Shown: positions 30,501 to 42,862, numbered from the stretch's first letter. The stretch: 64,000 nt of DNA from Antedon mediterranea (GCF_964355755.1 NC_092674.1:6391001-6455000), one strand, 5' to 3'. The notes: generated by a model from the sequence alone, not told the origin. Numbers and translations are program-made.

Positions 30501-30844
30501 GTTAAACAGTCTTCACTGGTATTTTCATAAAGGCCAAACATATCTCCAAAATAACCTTCTTGCGCTGGTTCTTTTATACTCTTGCACTCCTGTGGACAAG
30601 AGTATCCAAACTCCATAGCATTAAATACTTGATCATCTTCAACTGTGTTAAGCTGGGCATACTGAAAACGCTCTCCGCTGGCGTATGGTACACCCTTAAA
30701 GACATCGACTTCTGCAAACGTGTTATTCCCAATGTTATACCATTCGGTCTTGCCGTTGATGGTTCCTAGCCCCGGCTTGAATACTGATTGTACTCCTAAA
30801 ACACACGGTGTTACCAACATAGCTGAGACTATTACCAGCAACAT
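27529..30844 (-). CDS. cholinesterase-like adhesion/receptor protein, catalytically inactive
   Basis: Two coding exons, 30844-29355 and 28219-27529, joined by a GT-AG intron in frame: 726 residues. Layout: signal peptide (about 1-17), carboxylesterase-fold ectodomain to about 545 (EDCLTLNIY at 111, oxyanion-type HGGAF at 135, NYRLGAFGFL near 164, PYVFGNPL at 460), stalk, one membrane helix at about 574-599, and a cytoplasmic tail of about 125 residues. The nucleophile elbow reads GSGAG at 213-217, so glycine replaces the active serine; the histidine site is Asn455 (NSEMVPYVFG). The protein is thus a non-enzyme of the neuroligin / gliotactin / neurotactin type, likely a cell-surface adhesion or signalling molecule. 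The tail has PPIY (621-624) and PNY motifs and no C-terminal PDZ ligand, unlike neuroligins. An acidic insert follows CPPPA near 266. Which subfamily it belongs to is open. Confidence 0.93.
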
Positions 30845-31132
30845 GATTTAAGTGTGTAGGATCTTCTATTGCTCCAAAGCACGAATCTTAACACTCCACT
30901 CACACAGGGGTGCGGTTGGACTTTAATAGCGAACTATCGGGTCATTCTACTGCCTGATACCAAGTTAATCAGGCTTCATTGCTTTTAATAAAAAGCCGAG
31001 AATAATAGCTTGCAAAGTACGTACAATAGGCCGTCAAGTTTGCTTTAAACCTTGTGAAATGGAATAGAAACTAAAGTTTTGTTAACAATACAATGTGGAC
31101 AAGAATTTGTTCAACCATAACGGTGTTTATGA

Positions 31133-31250
31133 ATGACAAATGTTTTACATATTATTGTTCATATGTCATCATTTCTTGTGTTCCTTAAATTATAAATGAC
31201 AAATATTTGACAATTATTGTTCATATGTCATCACTTCTTGTGTTCCTTAA
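31133..31250. repeat. ~59-bp tandem duplication
   Basis: ATTGTTCATATGTCATCA followed by TTCTTGTGTTCCTTAAAT occurs twice in a row. Confidence 0.8.
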
Positions 31251-31519
31251 ATTTTTGAGTTTGTTAGCCCTATGTTCAAACATTGCTTGTAGCCAAATTG
31301 GGTCAACGGGTAACAGCTAGTTAGTGATTTGTTGGAACATAGTATTAGTAGTATAGTACTGTATCTATAAATGGATGTAGTGAATATAGTTACGCGTCAT
31401 GAACAGATAGGACGTAATTTATTTCACTGTCTTCTGGGAAAGTGTCAACTTTTCTAAAAGCCTATAAAACCTGTTCTTTAATTTGTCCTGACTGGAGAGA
31501 ACAGCGACTTAGTTGAATT

Positions 31520-32600
31520 GTCAAGATGGCCAAATTTCGACTCTTTTAGTTTTCGACATATTTTTTTTCTTCTCAATGTCGATATTTTGCAAAATACATA
31601 TAGTACAGGAACATTTTTCGAAAAATTGTCAAATTTCGACCTTTTTATTTTGTGAAATAACTATATAATTATATCATAATGTGGCATGCGCAGAATCACA
31701 TAACATGTTCTGCGCATGTTACCTCAATAGATTGTGAAAAGTTGATATTTTGTCATTTTTCGAAAAATATCTGTACTATAGTACAGGGAAATGTTCGAAA
31801 ATGGCCAGATTTCAACCCTTTTATTTGTTGACATAACTGGTTACTATATCATAATCTGGCATGCGCAGAATCACATTACATGTTCTGCGCATGTTACCTC
31901 AATAATTGTGAAAAGTCGATATTTTGCAATTTTTTCGAAAAAAATCTCTGTACTATTATAGTAGAGAAATTTTCGAAAAATAGCCAGATTTCAACCGCTT
32001 TATTTTTTGACATAACTGGTTAATATATCAGAATCTGGCATGCGCAGAATCACATAACATGTTCTGTGCATGTTACCTCAATAGAGTGTGAAAAGTCGAT
32101 ATTTTGCCATTTTTCGAAAAAAATCCCTTACTATATATATTACAGAGACATTTTCGAAAATTAGCCAGATTTCAACCCTTTTTTTGTTGACATAACTGGT
32201 TACTATATCATAATGTGGCATGCGCAGACTCACATAATATGTTCTGCGCATGTTACCTCAATACATTTTTAATTGTCGACATTTTGGCAATTTTTAGGAA
32301 AAATCTCTATGTACTATAATAGTACAGGGAAATTTAAAAAAAAATTACCAAATTTCGACCCTTACATAACTGGTTTCTAGAGTATATCATAAATTAACAT
32401 GGCCAGAATCACATAATATGTTCTGCGCATGTTATTTTACTACACTTTAAAATGTCGATATTTTGGCATTTTTCGAAATTGGGTCAAATTTCAATCACTT
32501 TATTTTTTTTAATAACTGGTTAGTATATCATAATGTGGAATGCGCATAATGACATAATACGTTCAGCACATGTTACCTCAATAGATTTGGAAAAGTAATT
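31520..32600. repeat. ~178-bp satellite array with internal palindrome
   Basis: About six units. The landmark GGCATGCGCAGAATCACATA starts at about 31683, 31858, 32037, 32217 and (degenerate) 32397 and 32536, giving a 175-180 bp period. Each unit carries CATGCGCAGAA facing TTCTGCGCATG, a stem of about 11 bp around a short loop, and a TTTCGAAAAA-rich part. The last unit is short and most diverged. Confidence 0.9.
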
Positions 32601-32904
32601 TTAATGACAACACCTATTCAGGGAAACCTCCATAACCCATAAAATTGATGAAAGATTTGATTATCGACTATCTGTAAAATATCTTAAAATCGGGGAAGAA
32701 TGTAATTTCACTCTTCCCTGCTGCTTAAAATATAGGTAGTTGGAATAATATGAGGCGATTATAGGTATAGCTGGACGCATTATTTTTTTTCCTATGAGAT
32801 TAAGGCAGAAATCATGAATAATTCATTAGAATAATTGACATAATATGGGACATTAAAGAGTGCCATATATAACCATAGAGATTAAATAATTTGTGTAAAG
32901 CAGC

Positions 32905-33010
32905 GTTTGTCAACCGAAATGTTTGGTCTTCGCCTTCGGTTCGAAGTCCTTTTTTTAATAGTTGAGAGAGATTATTTAGAGGGTAAGGTTTAAGTGAAAG
33001 TTGATCAGCT
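32905..33010 (+). mobile_element. SINE family C fragment
   Basis: GTTGAGAGAGATTATTTAGA and GGGTAAGGTTTA match the body of the tRNA-headed element at 59955-60105. Upstream GGTTCGAAGTCC resembles a B box. Confidence 0.5.
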
Positions 33011-33140
33011 ATTTTTCAATTCTTTATATAGAAAATAATTAAGCTAATGAATGGCTTTGACGTCTAGTTACAATTAGATAAGACAAATCTGAGAATCCCA
33101 TTGTTATCCAACATTAACAATTATTGTTATCCCTGTACAG

Positions 33141-33360
33141 ACGTACTAACACGTTTTGGTAATCGGGCAGAGTTCGCGTTCACAGAACGGCCACGATGTG
33201 TCATCCAGTAATTTTTAAAAATTAAACCGTTGATGTTAGAACGGAAGCTTGTCACACACGGTACAATCCACATGTTCGCTACAACGCACCAAAAAGACGT
33301 AGTATAGCCTGTCGTACGGCAATCAATATCAGAAAATGGTTCGCGATACACGGTAGAAAG
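33141..33360 (+). other. possible non-coding first exon
   Basis: A more GC-balanced stretch bounded by a TGTACAG acceptor-like site and a strong GTAAGT donor at 33361. All three plus-strand frames contain stops, so it would be 5' UTR or lncRNA. The UGT start-codon exon at 42863 is preceded by an acceptor (TTTCTTTCAG ending near 42824), so an upstream non-coding exon must exist somewhere; this is one candidate. Confidence 0.2.
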
Positions 33361-34549
33361 GTAAGTTAAGTATATTTTAAATATCTCCTAAGCTAGCCAT
33401 ACATAAGCATGGTGAATGTACCGACAACGGTAAATTCACAGACTAGACAGATAGTTTCAATATAAAAAGTTAAATAAGCATTATGTGCTATGTTGTAGGC
33501 ATATATATCGTGAGGACAGGTGTTAGTATTCGCCGTGTATGCCACTCCTTTTCTTAAGACATAAACCTTCAAACATATAAAATCATTACACAGTACCATG
33601 TATTCCGGTGATCCTCCTGTTCATATTTTAATTGAAGGTTATAAACAACGGCAGGAAGGAAACTTGCTTTTAGCTGGGTTTAAGTAGAAGTTTGTCTATT
33701 ATCCAAGAACGGGCCTACATATTGGCAACCGATTCGGTCAAAGGTCCGTATTATCATAATTTGTATATATTACCTAAATGTCTGTCATCATATCTGTTTA
33801 TTGTGCCCTAATTTAATAAGATACCATACAGTCGATAAACAAGATATCGTAGGCCTATTATTAATATCATATTCTGTTAGATCGTACAGATTCATCCTAT
33901 AGTAATGCATCATGGGAGTATTGAATGTACTAGGGTGTATTTCAATAGCTAAATTCGTTAGTATATTGTAGCTAGCCTGTTTTAAGCCTACAACTTACAC
34001 ACGATATAGCAATGGTATATACTGTAGGCCCTACTACATTCTATTCTATATATCAATGTGTTGAAAATCATTAAAGTATTCGCAAATATATGCTATATTT
34101 TATAGCAGTAATTTCACTGTGTAACCAATGTAGGCCTACTTAATTAGTGTCTAGACCCGCGATATCCGGCATCTAACAGTATAACATCATCATCTTTATA
34201 GTAATGGGAATCCATGATAAGATAATTGAAAACTATATAGGCCTATATTCCCCAAGCTTTGTTCGATATTGTTAATTTAATTTCAAGATATTAGCTGGTA
34301 TAGGCTAGGCTATGTCTATAAAAGTCTTATGTAGCACAGTTTGAAAACATATTTGTATCACGGTAAAATAACATAATAATAGGCTATGCTTTTTCCGTGC
34401 AACGCACTTCATAAACGATCGTCGACCTCGAGAAATATCGCATTATTAATGTTAATAGAGCTCCGTAATGCATTCAAATGGCCTGCGTATGTGTAGTACT
34501 GTAACATAAGTTTATATATGATTATGTATGTACAGGTGAAGCAGACGTA

Positions 34550-35720
34550 AAAATCTACTTATGTCACGTGTCCTCATCCAAGGAATCGATGATGGATCAA
34601 AATGTAAAAGCAGGCAATTTAGCCAAATATTAAACTACACAATACAAACCACCGGGAGATTTGTCTGATAATATTAATTGAATTCAAAATATATACAAAA
34701 AACACATTTCCTTGTACAAGGCCGTTATAGCCTACACATTTTGTTTTGTTTGTTCAATTAGTATTATCAAGTTCTTCCTGTTTTTTTAAATACAATTCAA
34801 TTCATATTTATAATGCGCCGAATTTGTTCTATAAAGATAAGTTCTAAGGCGGAACGCCAGAACCGCCAGCACTCGTAAATTTAAATACAGTATAATAATA
34901 AGGGAGTGAATGAATGAGTTTTATTACATTTTACCGTATGTAGATTAAGTAAGATTAACTATGTTTTTGTCTATTTTGTGCTTGTGCCACTGTTACAAAA
35001 GTGAAGTTTCGAAATAAATTATATATAATGTATAATTATATTATATATGTTTTACCACTACAGGAGGTCTACTATACTTACGACCAACACTATGTAGGTA
35101 CCCGCTCTTACAGAACATGTTGGGTCTAAGTAGTCGATAGTGGTTCAACTGTATTTTAATTTTATATGTACGGTCCATAAGTTATACCGCAGTCGACATA
35201 GTCACTTCCCTTCTAAAAAAGGGAGTGAACTGGCCACTTAAATGATTAACTTCTGTTCAATGCATCTCTCATCCATGACTATTATTATAAGCCAGTAGGC
35301 CTACATTTTATAATTTCATTTCTCTAAGTCTGATTTTTTATCTCCATTGGCCTCTAAGCCTGTTCTTTGCATCTGTTCTTTGTAAGCCCATCTGATGATC
35401 GAAGACATTATCACCAGCACAACGGCTCACTGTAAAAGTAAGTTAAAGTAATAATAAATAATAAATCATCCAAAAATGCATATCTTCAGTGAGAGTTTAC
35501 ACTGTCTACAAAAATTACATACTATATAAACATGTATTATTAAAATATGTGTTACAAATTATCACAAAACAAATTTTAAATGACGTACAGTAATTGAAAG
35601 TGACCCATTAATAATGAACAACAAAAGAAGTTAATGATTACCTTGTCTGGCTGACTGGTTGATTGATTACTCCGACGATCGATTATGGAGATATTAGAAG
35701 CGGTAGGCTAAAACTATTAA
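34550..35720. other. intergenic stretch with no gene seen
   Basis: AT-rich sequence with a short ACAATTCAATTCATATTTAT repeat edge at 34791-34810 and nothing that reads as coding. Confidence 0.5.
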
Positions 35721-35726
35721 TATAAG

Positions 35727-36050
35727 GGGACATGGGTATTAAGGGGACATCGCTATTAAGGGGACATCGCTATTAAGGGGACATAGCTATTAAGGGGACA
35801 TAGCTATTAGGGGACATAGCTATTAGGGGACATAGCTATTAGGGGACATCGCTATTAAGGGGACATAGCTATTAAAGGATACTATACCGTCAAACGAACG
35901 AGGGGAAATAGACCTACATAACCCTATTAAGGGGACGCCCTATGAAGGGACACTCTGTACTACCGGTATAGGCACGTAGCTGAGTTAAATAAAAATGTAA
36001 AATTTATAGCAGAGCCTTTTCTTTTGATCCCTATTAGTGGACATTTTCCC
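35727..36050. repeat. 17-bp minisatellite of the GGGGACA repeat
   Basis: Eight to nine units of AAGGGGACATAGCTATT in tandem, then looser units (CCTATTAAGGGGACGCC). It belongs to the same dispersed family as 16800-17105 and 61440-62410 but has expanded with a different unit. Confidence 0.85.
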
Positions 36051-36054
36051 ATTA

Positions 36055-36233
36055 AGCGTGGTTCCCACTAGAACGTAACGCAAGGACGTAAACGCAACGC
36101 AAGCGTTTTAATCAATGACAAGCGAAGTTATAGACAGTTAGCAATCACAAGCGAATAAGCCATCGCTTGTGATTGGTCAATTCACTTACGTTGCGTTACG
36201 TCCTTGTGTTGCGTCGCTAATGGGAACCACGCT
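36055..36233. mobile_element. 179-bp transposon with AGCGTGGTTCCCACTAG ends
   Basis: Left end AGCGTGGTTCCCACTAGAAC; right end GCTAATGGGAACCACGCT. TTA lies on both sides (36052-36054, 36234-36236). The inner arms ACGTAACGCAAGGACGTAA and TTACGTTGCGTTACGTCC also pair. It is inserted at the edge of the GGGGACA repeat. A diverged copy lies at 52219-52404. PIF/Harbinger-like by its TTA duplication. Confidence 0.85.
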
Positions 36234-37464
36234 TTAAGCGAACGAGAGGATATATGTTTTAGAAAAAAAAAATCCAAACACAATTTCTTTTTTCATAGAG
36301 TTTTTAAGCTACGGTTTGGTAAAAAGAAGGATGGATACCCTTAAATAAAAGATTTGTTTATGTTTGTGTTTTATATACTGGTACACTCCCATGTTTGAAC
36401 AATCTGTGCTGTAATTTGTATTATTACAGTTGTCTATCGTTTCAAATATGTAATTATTCCACACGTTCAAGTTACTTAAGTTATTGATCATCATTTACGC
36501 TATTCTAATCCGCATCTTTTTCTTGAATACGATACGCTACTACATTACTCACTCGCCCATTCGATTTCATCTCGGCAACTTAAACGAATTAAACTAACAA
36601 GTCTTCAGGCATAAATATTCATTAATTAAACTTGTACACTATAAATGTTTATGCCGTTTATCAACAACATCTTAACATCCGAATCCAGGAAAGATGCATT
36701 TTAATGACACTAAAACACGTTTAATTCGTCAAACGTTCTATATATTAATTAGTCGCTGTGAATTTATAATGAAATAAAATCAATACTCGGGTGTTATAAG
36801 AACAGATACTCGTCTTCTTTATCATGCGTGACAAGCGTGTATTCATCAAGTGATACGCGCGAGGACCAATGCAAGAAACGGTATCACTCGGAAATTATAC
36901 GCGCGCGAGTATCTTGCGTGTTATGATAAATCGTACTCTTTCATAAAGACCTCATAAAAAAACAAGATAGAAAGAATGATGGAAAATGTATAAAAAAAAA
37001 ACGAATCGGCCATGATGTGTTACATTATTTATACTATTGAAGTATTTTCTCAGCGAGTGTTGACTGCTGTGTAAATGATACCAATTTACGTAAAGAGCAG
37101 CTAATATTGTTACCAAGATTAACATTTATCAGTCAGTAGTTCTCCCTGTTCGGTCATTGCACTTGGAAGTGATTAGTTATGTGTCATGTATTGTTTTGCG
37201 TAAAAGTTGGCTACTGTTGTTGGAACTACTCCGAGTTGGTTCGTATTGAAACTACCGTATGTCTTTCATTAATTTCAATATTGTATTGTTTTCATCTTTA
37301 GGCTAAATGATGTTGATTGAAGGCTATTGTTAATATTTCCGCTATATTATATCCGGCGGAATTGCTATTATAATTATCAATATGGAAATTTACTTATTTT
37401 GCCATTTGTCAAATTCAATAATTGAATTAATTATTCAGAATTTTAAACTGTATAGATGTTAACA

Positions 37465-37660
37465 TGTTTTGTACGCGCACATATAGACGAAAAATATTTT
37501 TTTTACGTCCACATACATACAATGTTAACATCTTTTTTACGCGCGCATACAATATAAAAATATTTACTTTACTTACGCGCACATTACAAACGATGGTAAC
37601 ATATGTTGTACGCGCGTGTACACAACTATGTGGACAGCTTTTTTACGCAGATGTGACTTC
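37465..37660. repeat. degenerate TACGCGCACATA repeats
   Basis: Four to five loose units combining ACATGTTTTG-type, TACGCGCRCATA and CAATGTTAAC words. An open frame through them is an artefact. Confidence 0.5.
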
Positions 37661-38263
37661 ATGGAAAGTAAATTGATGATTTTAGTTGTAATTTACAGAC
37701 AGACAATACAACATATAGCATCGTTTATTAGTTATATTTAATAGATACTTGTATCTTAAATAATGATACTAAATATCGCTAAATATTCCTCTTAAATGAT
37801 TATTTCCAAGAAGTCGAATGCAAATATTTTTGCTGACAATGACATAATCTGAGAAGAATTGTTAAATTTTAAAACTCGTTTAACAAACATGTTCAGTGTT
37901 CGCCATAGTTGTTATTATTATTTATACCAGGAGTATTCACGTAAATCACGTGGGCATTCGGACGGCCTTCCCCGTTCGTCGAATCGGTTCCTCGACATAT
38001 TTTGGCAATAGAATCTGGTCCAAGCAATGACTAGTCACAAAGCTCACCATGGTGGTGATTCTTAAGACGTGTAATTAACTACAATAGAAGACGCGTGTAT
38101 AATTAAATTTGTTTGTACGAGGGGAATCCCTACAGATTTGACTGGCAGTGTCACTAATTACGTCGTCATTATTTTGCCTTGCCTTTTCAAGCCAGTCTGA
38201 TTCTGCAGCATATCTTAGTTATCTGTAGGCATTGTCAATCAGAAAAAGACCAACGAAGAAGAC

Positions 38264-38325
38264 AGATCTATATATATAGATCTACACTTTTGAAGTACAA
38301 CACGTCGATACTATGACAGGAATGG
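38264..38325 (+). promoter_or_regulatory. possible promoter / short first exon
   Basis: AGATCTATATATATAGATCT (38264-38283) is a perfect 20-bp palindrome containing a TATA-like core. Thirty bases on is ATGACAGGAATGG directly followed by GTAAGT (donor at 38326). It could be a promoter with a very short first exon of a plus-strand transcript, perhaps for the UGT gene, but no downstream partner exon was proven. Confidence 0.2.
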
Positions 38326-38726
38326 GTAAGTATTAAATTAAATCGGTGTAGTATAGACCTACATTTAAAACAATTAATACTCTACAATGTGACAAAATAA
38401 TCAACATTATTTAGAGGCAGTGTGAATGAGGATTTAGTTGAGATGAGGATGCAGGTAATGCGTTTAAACGAACCTAGATGGAAAATGGCATTTCTGACAC
38501 TACACTCCCCGATTTTAAAATTAAATGGTGGTAAAATAGTATTTCATATTTCTAATACGACGTAAAATAGAATAATAATATATTGACACTGCACTTTTTA
38601 TGTGGCAGTGGCATAATTGAACCATGGGCTTATACATTCTAATTATCAGTGGCGCACTTCAAGGTGAGTCCAAAAAAAAAAAATTCAGAAAGGACGAATT
38701 GAAATAACAAAGAAAAAAGACAATGA

Positions 38727-38853
38727 GGGAAGCAACGCTAATTTATAGGTCCATGATCAAATTATGGAGCTATACTATCAGGGAAGCAACGTTAATGTAT
38801 AGCTCCATGATCAAATTATGCTTTTGTGTTTTAATAAAGCAAATTATAACAGG
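38727..38853. repeat. ~62-bp tandem duplication
   Basis: GGGAAGCAACG, TATAG and TCCATGATCAAATTATG occur twice in the same order. Confidence 0.75.
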
Positions 38854-39357
38854 AAGCGTTTCAGGATACGGTGTACTGACATACAATAAGTCAATGTTGG
38901 CCGTTTCCTAAATGAGTTGTGCAGACTTCACTCCGGTTATTTGGTGCTATTCGTCAGGGATTTAGTTAAAAACAAAAAAGGTTTCTTTTAAATCGTAAAC
39001 AACTTAGCAATTAGTCTCTCTCTCAATATTTCGTATTGTTACTATAGGCATAAATACATTTTTGTTTTACGAATTCATAAATTATTGTTGGTAGGCCTAC
39101 GTGGTTCTGTAGAACAAAGTTAGAAGAATTCAGGAGATTTAGTTTTAAATCGTAAACACCTATGCCGCTAACCGTTTCGCAAACCGATCAAATAACGCCA
39201 TGATTAGTAAGAGCAATAATATCGTGACGATACAACGATTTTATTTTCATTAAAGTTCATTAGGCCTATTGTTCTTTTTGATCATAACGTCATTTTATTG
39301 AATTTAATTTTTTTTTTCAAAGACAGCTTAAATATCTATCGCCTGTATCCTTACGCC

Positions 39358-39682
39358 TGTAAGGGCGTGTGGCGCAGTGTGTTGGACGTTGGACTACCGA
39401 TCGTCAGACCTAGGTTCGGATCCAACTCTCGCCGCATTGCTTGTATCCGTAGGCAAGATACTTTACTTACGTTGCCTCTCTCCACCCAGGTGTATAAATG
39501 GGTACCCAGTTAGATCTACACACAACTTTGCGCTGGTTACCGGCTGCATTATGGGAGTATGTTTCCATACGTGTTTGATCCCAAAAAAAATACTGGGGTA
39601 ATAATGCTTGTAAAGCGCCTTTGAGCATGATTACTCATGAAAAGGGCGCTATATAAATGTGGTATTATTATTATTATATAGT
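39358..39682 (+). mobile_element. tRNA-derived SINE (family A), complete
   Basis: The tRNA-like head has GTGTGGCGCAGTGTGTTGGA (A-box region) and GGTTCGGATCC (B box). The body carries GGCAAGATACTTTACTTACG, CTCTCCACCCAGGTGTATAA, ACTTTGCGCTGGTTACCGGC and CATTATGGGAGTATG. The tail is AGGGCGCTATATAAATGTGG followed by (TAT)n. The complete head, body and tail suggest a fairly recent copy. A head-less copy is at 20998-21225. Confidence 0.9.
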
Positions 39683-39809
39683 TCTAGTTTTTTTCGATTT
39701 CTTTTGTTTTTATGTAAGAAAAATGTACGTTTATTTATTTATCGTCGGTCTATATCGTCCTAGTATAAATGGACCTTTACTCTAGGCTATTTCACGATAG
39801 ATAAGAGTT

Positions 39810-39824
39810 CGGGGGGGGGGGGGG
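39810..39824. repeat. poly-G tract
   Basis: A run of about 14 G. A matching C-rich tract lies at about 41896-41914. Confidence 0.9.
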
Positions 39825-40229
39825 GATATTTGTAAAAGCAGTCATAGGTTCGGGTTATAATACATCTGTACCATTGTTCAAGAACCTCACTAGCCCGCCT
39901 GCCTTCCCGCGATTTTGTTCGTACATTAAGTTGGGAAACCTTTACGTGAAAGAAATATCACAGCCCGCCCGTCCGAGAATCTCTTTACGAACAATTTTCA
40001 TTAAAAATACCACAGTTCTGTCCATGAACTTTGCACAATAACGGATAGGCATAAAATACCGGTTTAGCAACCACTCTTCAACATTACATTATGTGCGGTA
40101 ATAATATAACGACAACGAGGACGGAATGGCGAAGACACTAAGTTCAAACGAGACATGATATGAAAAAAATGATAGTGAAGATTGTATAAAATGGAGATTA
40201 ACAAACAATGATAATGGGTAATGCTGATT

Positions 40230-40352
40230 ATTATTTAATGACGATGATGATGTCATAACGGTAAAGTAAATCTCCTGAATTCTTCTAACTTTGTTCTACA
40301 ATTTCCCAAGTTGGGATGAATAAATTTGTCTTGTATCTTGTATATTTTAGTA
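40230..40352 (+). mobile_element. LINE 3'-end fragment with CTTGTAT tail
   Basis: It ends GGGATGAATAAATTTGTCTT then GTATCTTGTATAT, i.e. an AATAAA followed by a short tandem tail, the usual end of CR1-like elements. Only the 3' UTR remains. Confidence 0.5.
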
Positions 40353-40654
40353 GTAATTCAGGCATACAGCCTTGTACGACTCGTGAATAATCTTATATGT
40401 TTTCTTTTTTTTTATTATTAATAATTTTATATTTCATTGTACCAAAAACAGGACCGAGGCAGCGGTAACACACACAAAATAAATATAAAAATCAAATTTT
40501 GCAATTAACAACTCATTGTTATAAGTAATTTAACAATGGTAAATTTATGGTAAATAAAGATATATTAAATTGGCCCCCTGAACAATTTGGTGATTAACCT
40601 TAGACATTAAAAATACAAGAAGGCTATATTATGTTTTTTGCCTACCCTAAGTGT

Positions 40655-40772
40655 GATGTGCCCAAATATGGTAGTGATATGCCCAAATATAGCAGTGATA
40701 TGACATCATCATGTCCATATTTGGGCACATCACATTGTTTTGTCTATAAAGTTTGATGGTGTAGACAAAACT
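40655..40772. mobile_element. AGCTCTGTCTACAC-family copy, degenerate
   Basis: It contains GTGTGATGTGCCCAAATATG and its partner ATATTTGGGCACATCACA, and ends AAAGTTTGATGGTGTAGAC. The left end is lost. Confidence 0.7.
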
Positions 40773-40913
40773 TCATTTAAGGAATGACTAACTACTATAT
40801 TTTTCTGGCCCTAAGATTTTTTTTTTACTCATATTTATTATTTGTTAATTTCTATGGACTGTCGTTGTTGTGAAATAAAGTATTACAATGACAATAAAGA
40901 CTGGAAGGCTTTA

Positions 40914-41132
40914 AGGCCAATTTACACAGACGAGCGATACCAGTACAAGGTAAACCGCGTAGCTTGTCCACGTAGAATCTATCTATCTTGAGCGGAAACC
41001 GTCCGTCCGGTTGTGTACGTGTAAATGGTCATAAGTATAATATAATAATATAATAATATAATAATATAATAAGGAATAATATAGGTTCTATAATTTTGAT
41101 TACCGTTACCGCCCGTTTTTGTAAATTGACCC
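40914..41132. mobile_element. diverged copy of AGGCCAATTTACACAGAC family
   Basis: The left end is intact (TTA then AGGCCAATTTACACAGACGA); the right end is eroded (TACCGTTACCGCCCGTTTTT). An (ATAAT)n microsatellite has grown inside at 41036-41075. Confidence 0.75.
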
Positions 41133-42862
41133 TCTTCCCTGATTGACCTTTATACTTTATTCACCTCCTTTGGAACACCCTTATTGAGTTGACACCACTA
41201 CATATGAGGAAGTGACAATTTATTAAGTTCAAAAGGTGTCCCCTTAATAGGGATTCTACTCTATTTGAAGGATCAGCAGCAATATCTCGCTTATAATATT
41301 GTGTACGGAGAAGCCTATTGATTTTCTGAATTATTTAAACTCAGGTTATGACCGTAAATTGTGCTTCGTATTAAGGGTCTGTTTTTGGTTGATTTGTCTA
41401 GTCAATAATTAATAGCGATATGAATGTTACAACTATTATTGGTTATTCAGCGTTGCTTTGTTTTTAATATTAATGATGAGTTTAACATGTCTGTTTTTAC
41501 TAAATATGCATTAATTATAAATATGAACTTTAATTCAACGTTGTGCGTATATTATTCCAAGGTTTCTTGAGACGAGTTTCACTTAGTATTTGCAACATAT
41601 TTTGTTGTGTTTATCTATGCCATTTTATATTGGCATAGAAGTCAGCGCACGACCGGAACATACCGTAAGAAACAAATAATCAGGAAGATTAAAACAATGT
41701 GACTTCCTTATAAATCCACGAGAAAAAATGGAATGAGTAAAACTGTAATTCTTTTGAAGGCCTCTTGAAATATATGCACTGTAAAAAATAAATCGGATTT
41801 TACACCATATTGTCGTGTAAATTTGTTTCCTTCTTGGAGTAGCGTAAACTCTCTTTTTCATTCAATTTTGGTGTAAGTTTTTAAGATTGCGAGTACCCCC
41901 CCCCCCCCTCCCCCAGTGGGAAACTATAACATTCCCTTCTTTTGAGGTAATCTAATAAAGTTACACATTCGGCAAGGATAAAGTACGACGGTTACACTAC
42001 GAAATGGGTAAATTTTCCCCGGGAAAGATTTTCCCCGGGAAAGTTTTCCCCCAAAAACGGGAGAACTGTTAGGCCTATTACCCTCAATTCATAAGTGCGG
42101 AAAGCATGCGGTATGATGACTGTGTCGTGTGGAGCAACTTCATATTTTTAATCATTTTATCTTGCATTATTATAATGCCTATTTTGTATCAGAAAAGCCC
42201 ACTGTTTATTTATATTTTTTACAGTGTGTAATGCATTATACGACCATTGCACATGCACAACATCTTCAGACAATAGGACCTGCACGTTTTTTTTAAATAT
42301 TTAATTAACTACCATCTTCTGTATTATATTTCGTGTCGTTTTTATGGTTTGTTTACTATTGTAGTAAAATATTGCGAGTTCAGAATCTGTTTTAGGCTTT
42401 AGTATATTCTCACTTCTGGCTATTATTTTTTGGTGACTGAATAAATGTTATTATTATTATTATTGAACGTTAAATCGATCAAATACAGTGCCAGTGTGTA
42501 CGCAAGGCGTATACGCATGCGCAGATTAATAGTTTTGTATAAAATTACAGTATTCGTATATTCTTATTCGTTTACCACTCCAAAAGCTTGGTATTGTTAT
42601 TTACACGGCGCGGTATACATATCCCTTGATTTAGTTTGTTCTTTTGTTTTAAAATGAAATCATTCGTGTCTTGTCTGTGACGTAATAATGCAGGCTATTA
42701 GCACGTGGCATTAATTGGTGAGTCCGAGAGTCGCATATTCAACAAACCACGATGACAATGTTTGATTACAAAAGTCAGAACATCTCGGATACATAGCTCA
42801 TTTTAATTTCCTTATTTCTTTCAGAAAGAGGCTCGGCAAAGTTAAGGAACGTTTCAAGAAAA

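Larger units (their letters stand above)
39108..40300. repeat. 34-bp perfect inverted repeat, 1.1 kb apart
   Basis: The 34 bases at 39108-39141 are the exact complement of 40267-40300 (TAAATCTCCTGAATTCTTCT... on the right). The interval includes a complete SINE. No transposase frame lies between, and similarity stops sharply outside the arms. Confidence 0.8.

Noticed and set aside
33127..33351. 74-residue minus-strand frame
   Set aside because: It has no family resemblance, no splice partners and no start context; a plus-strand non-coding exon is as likely.
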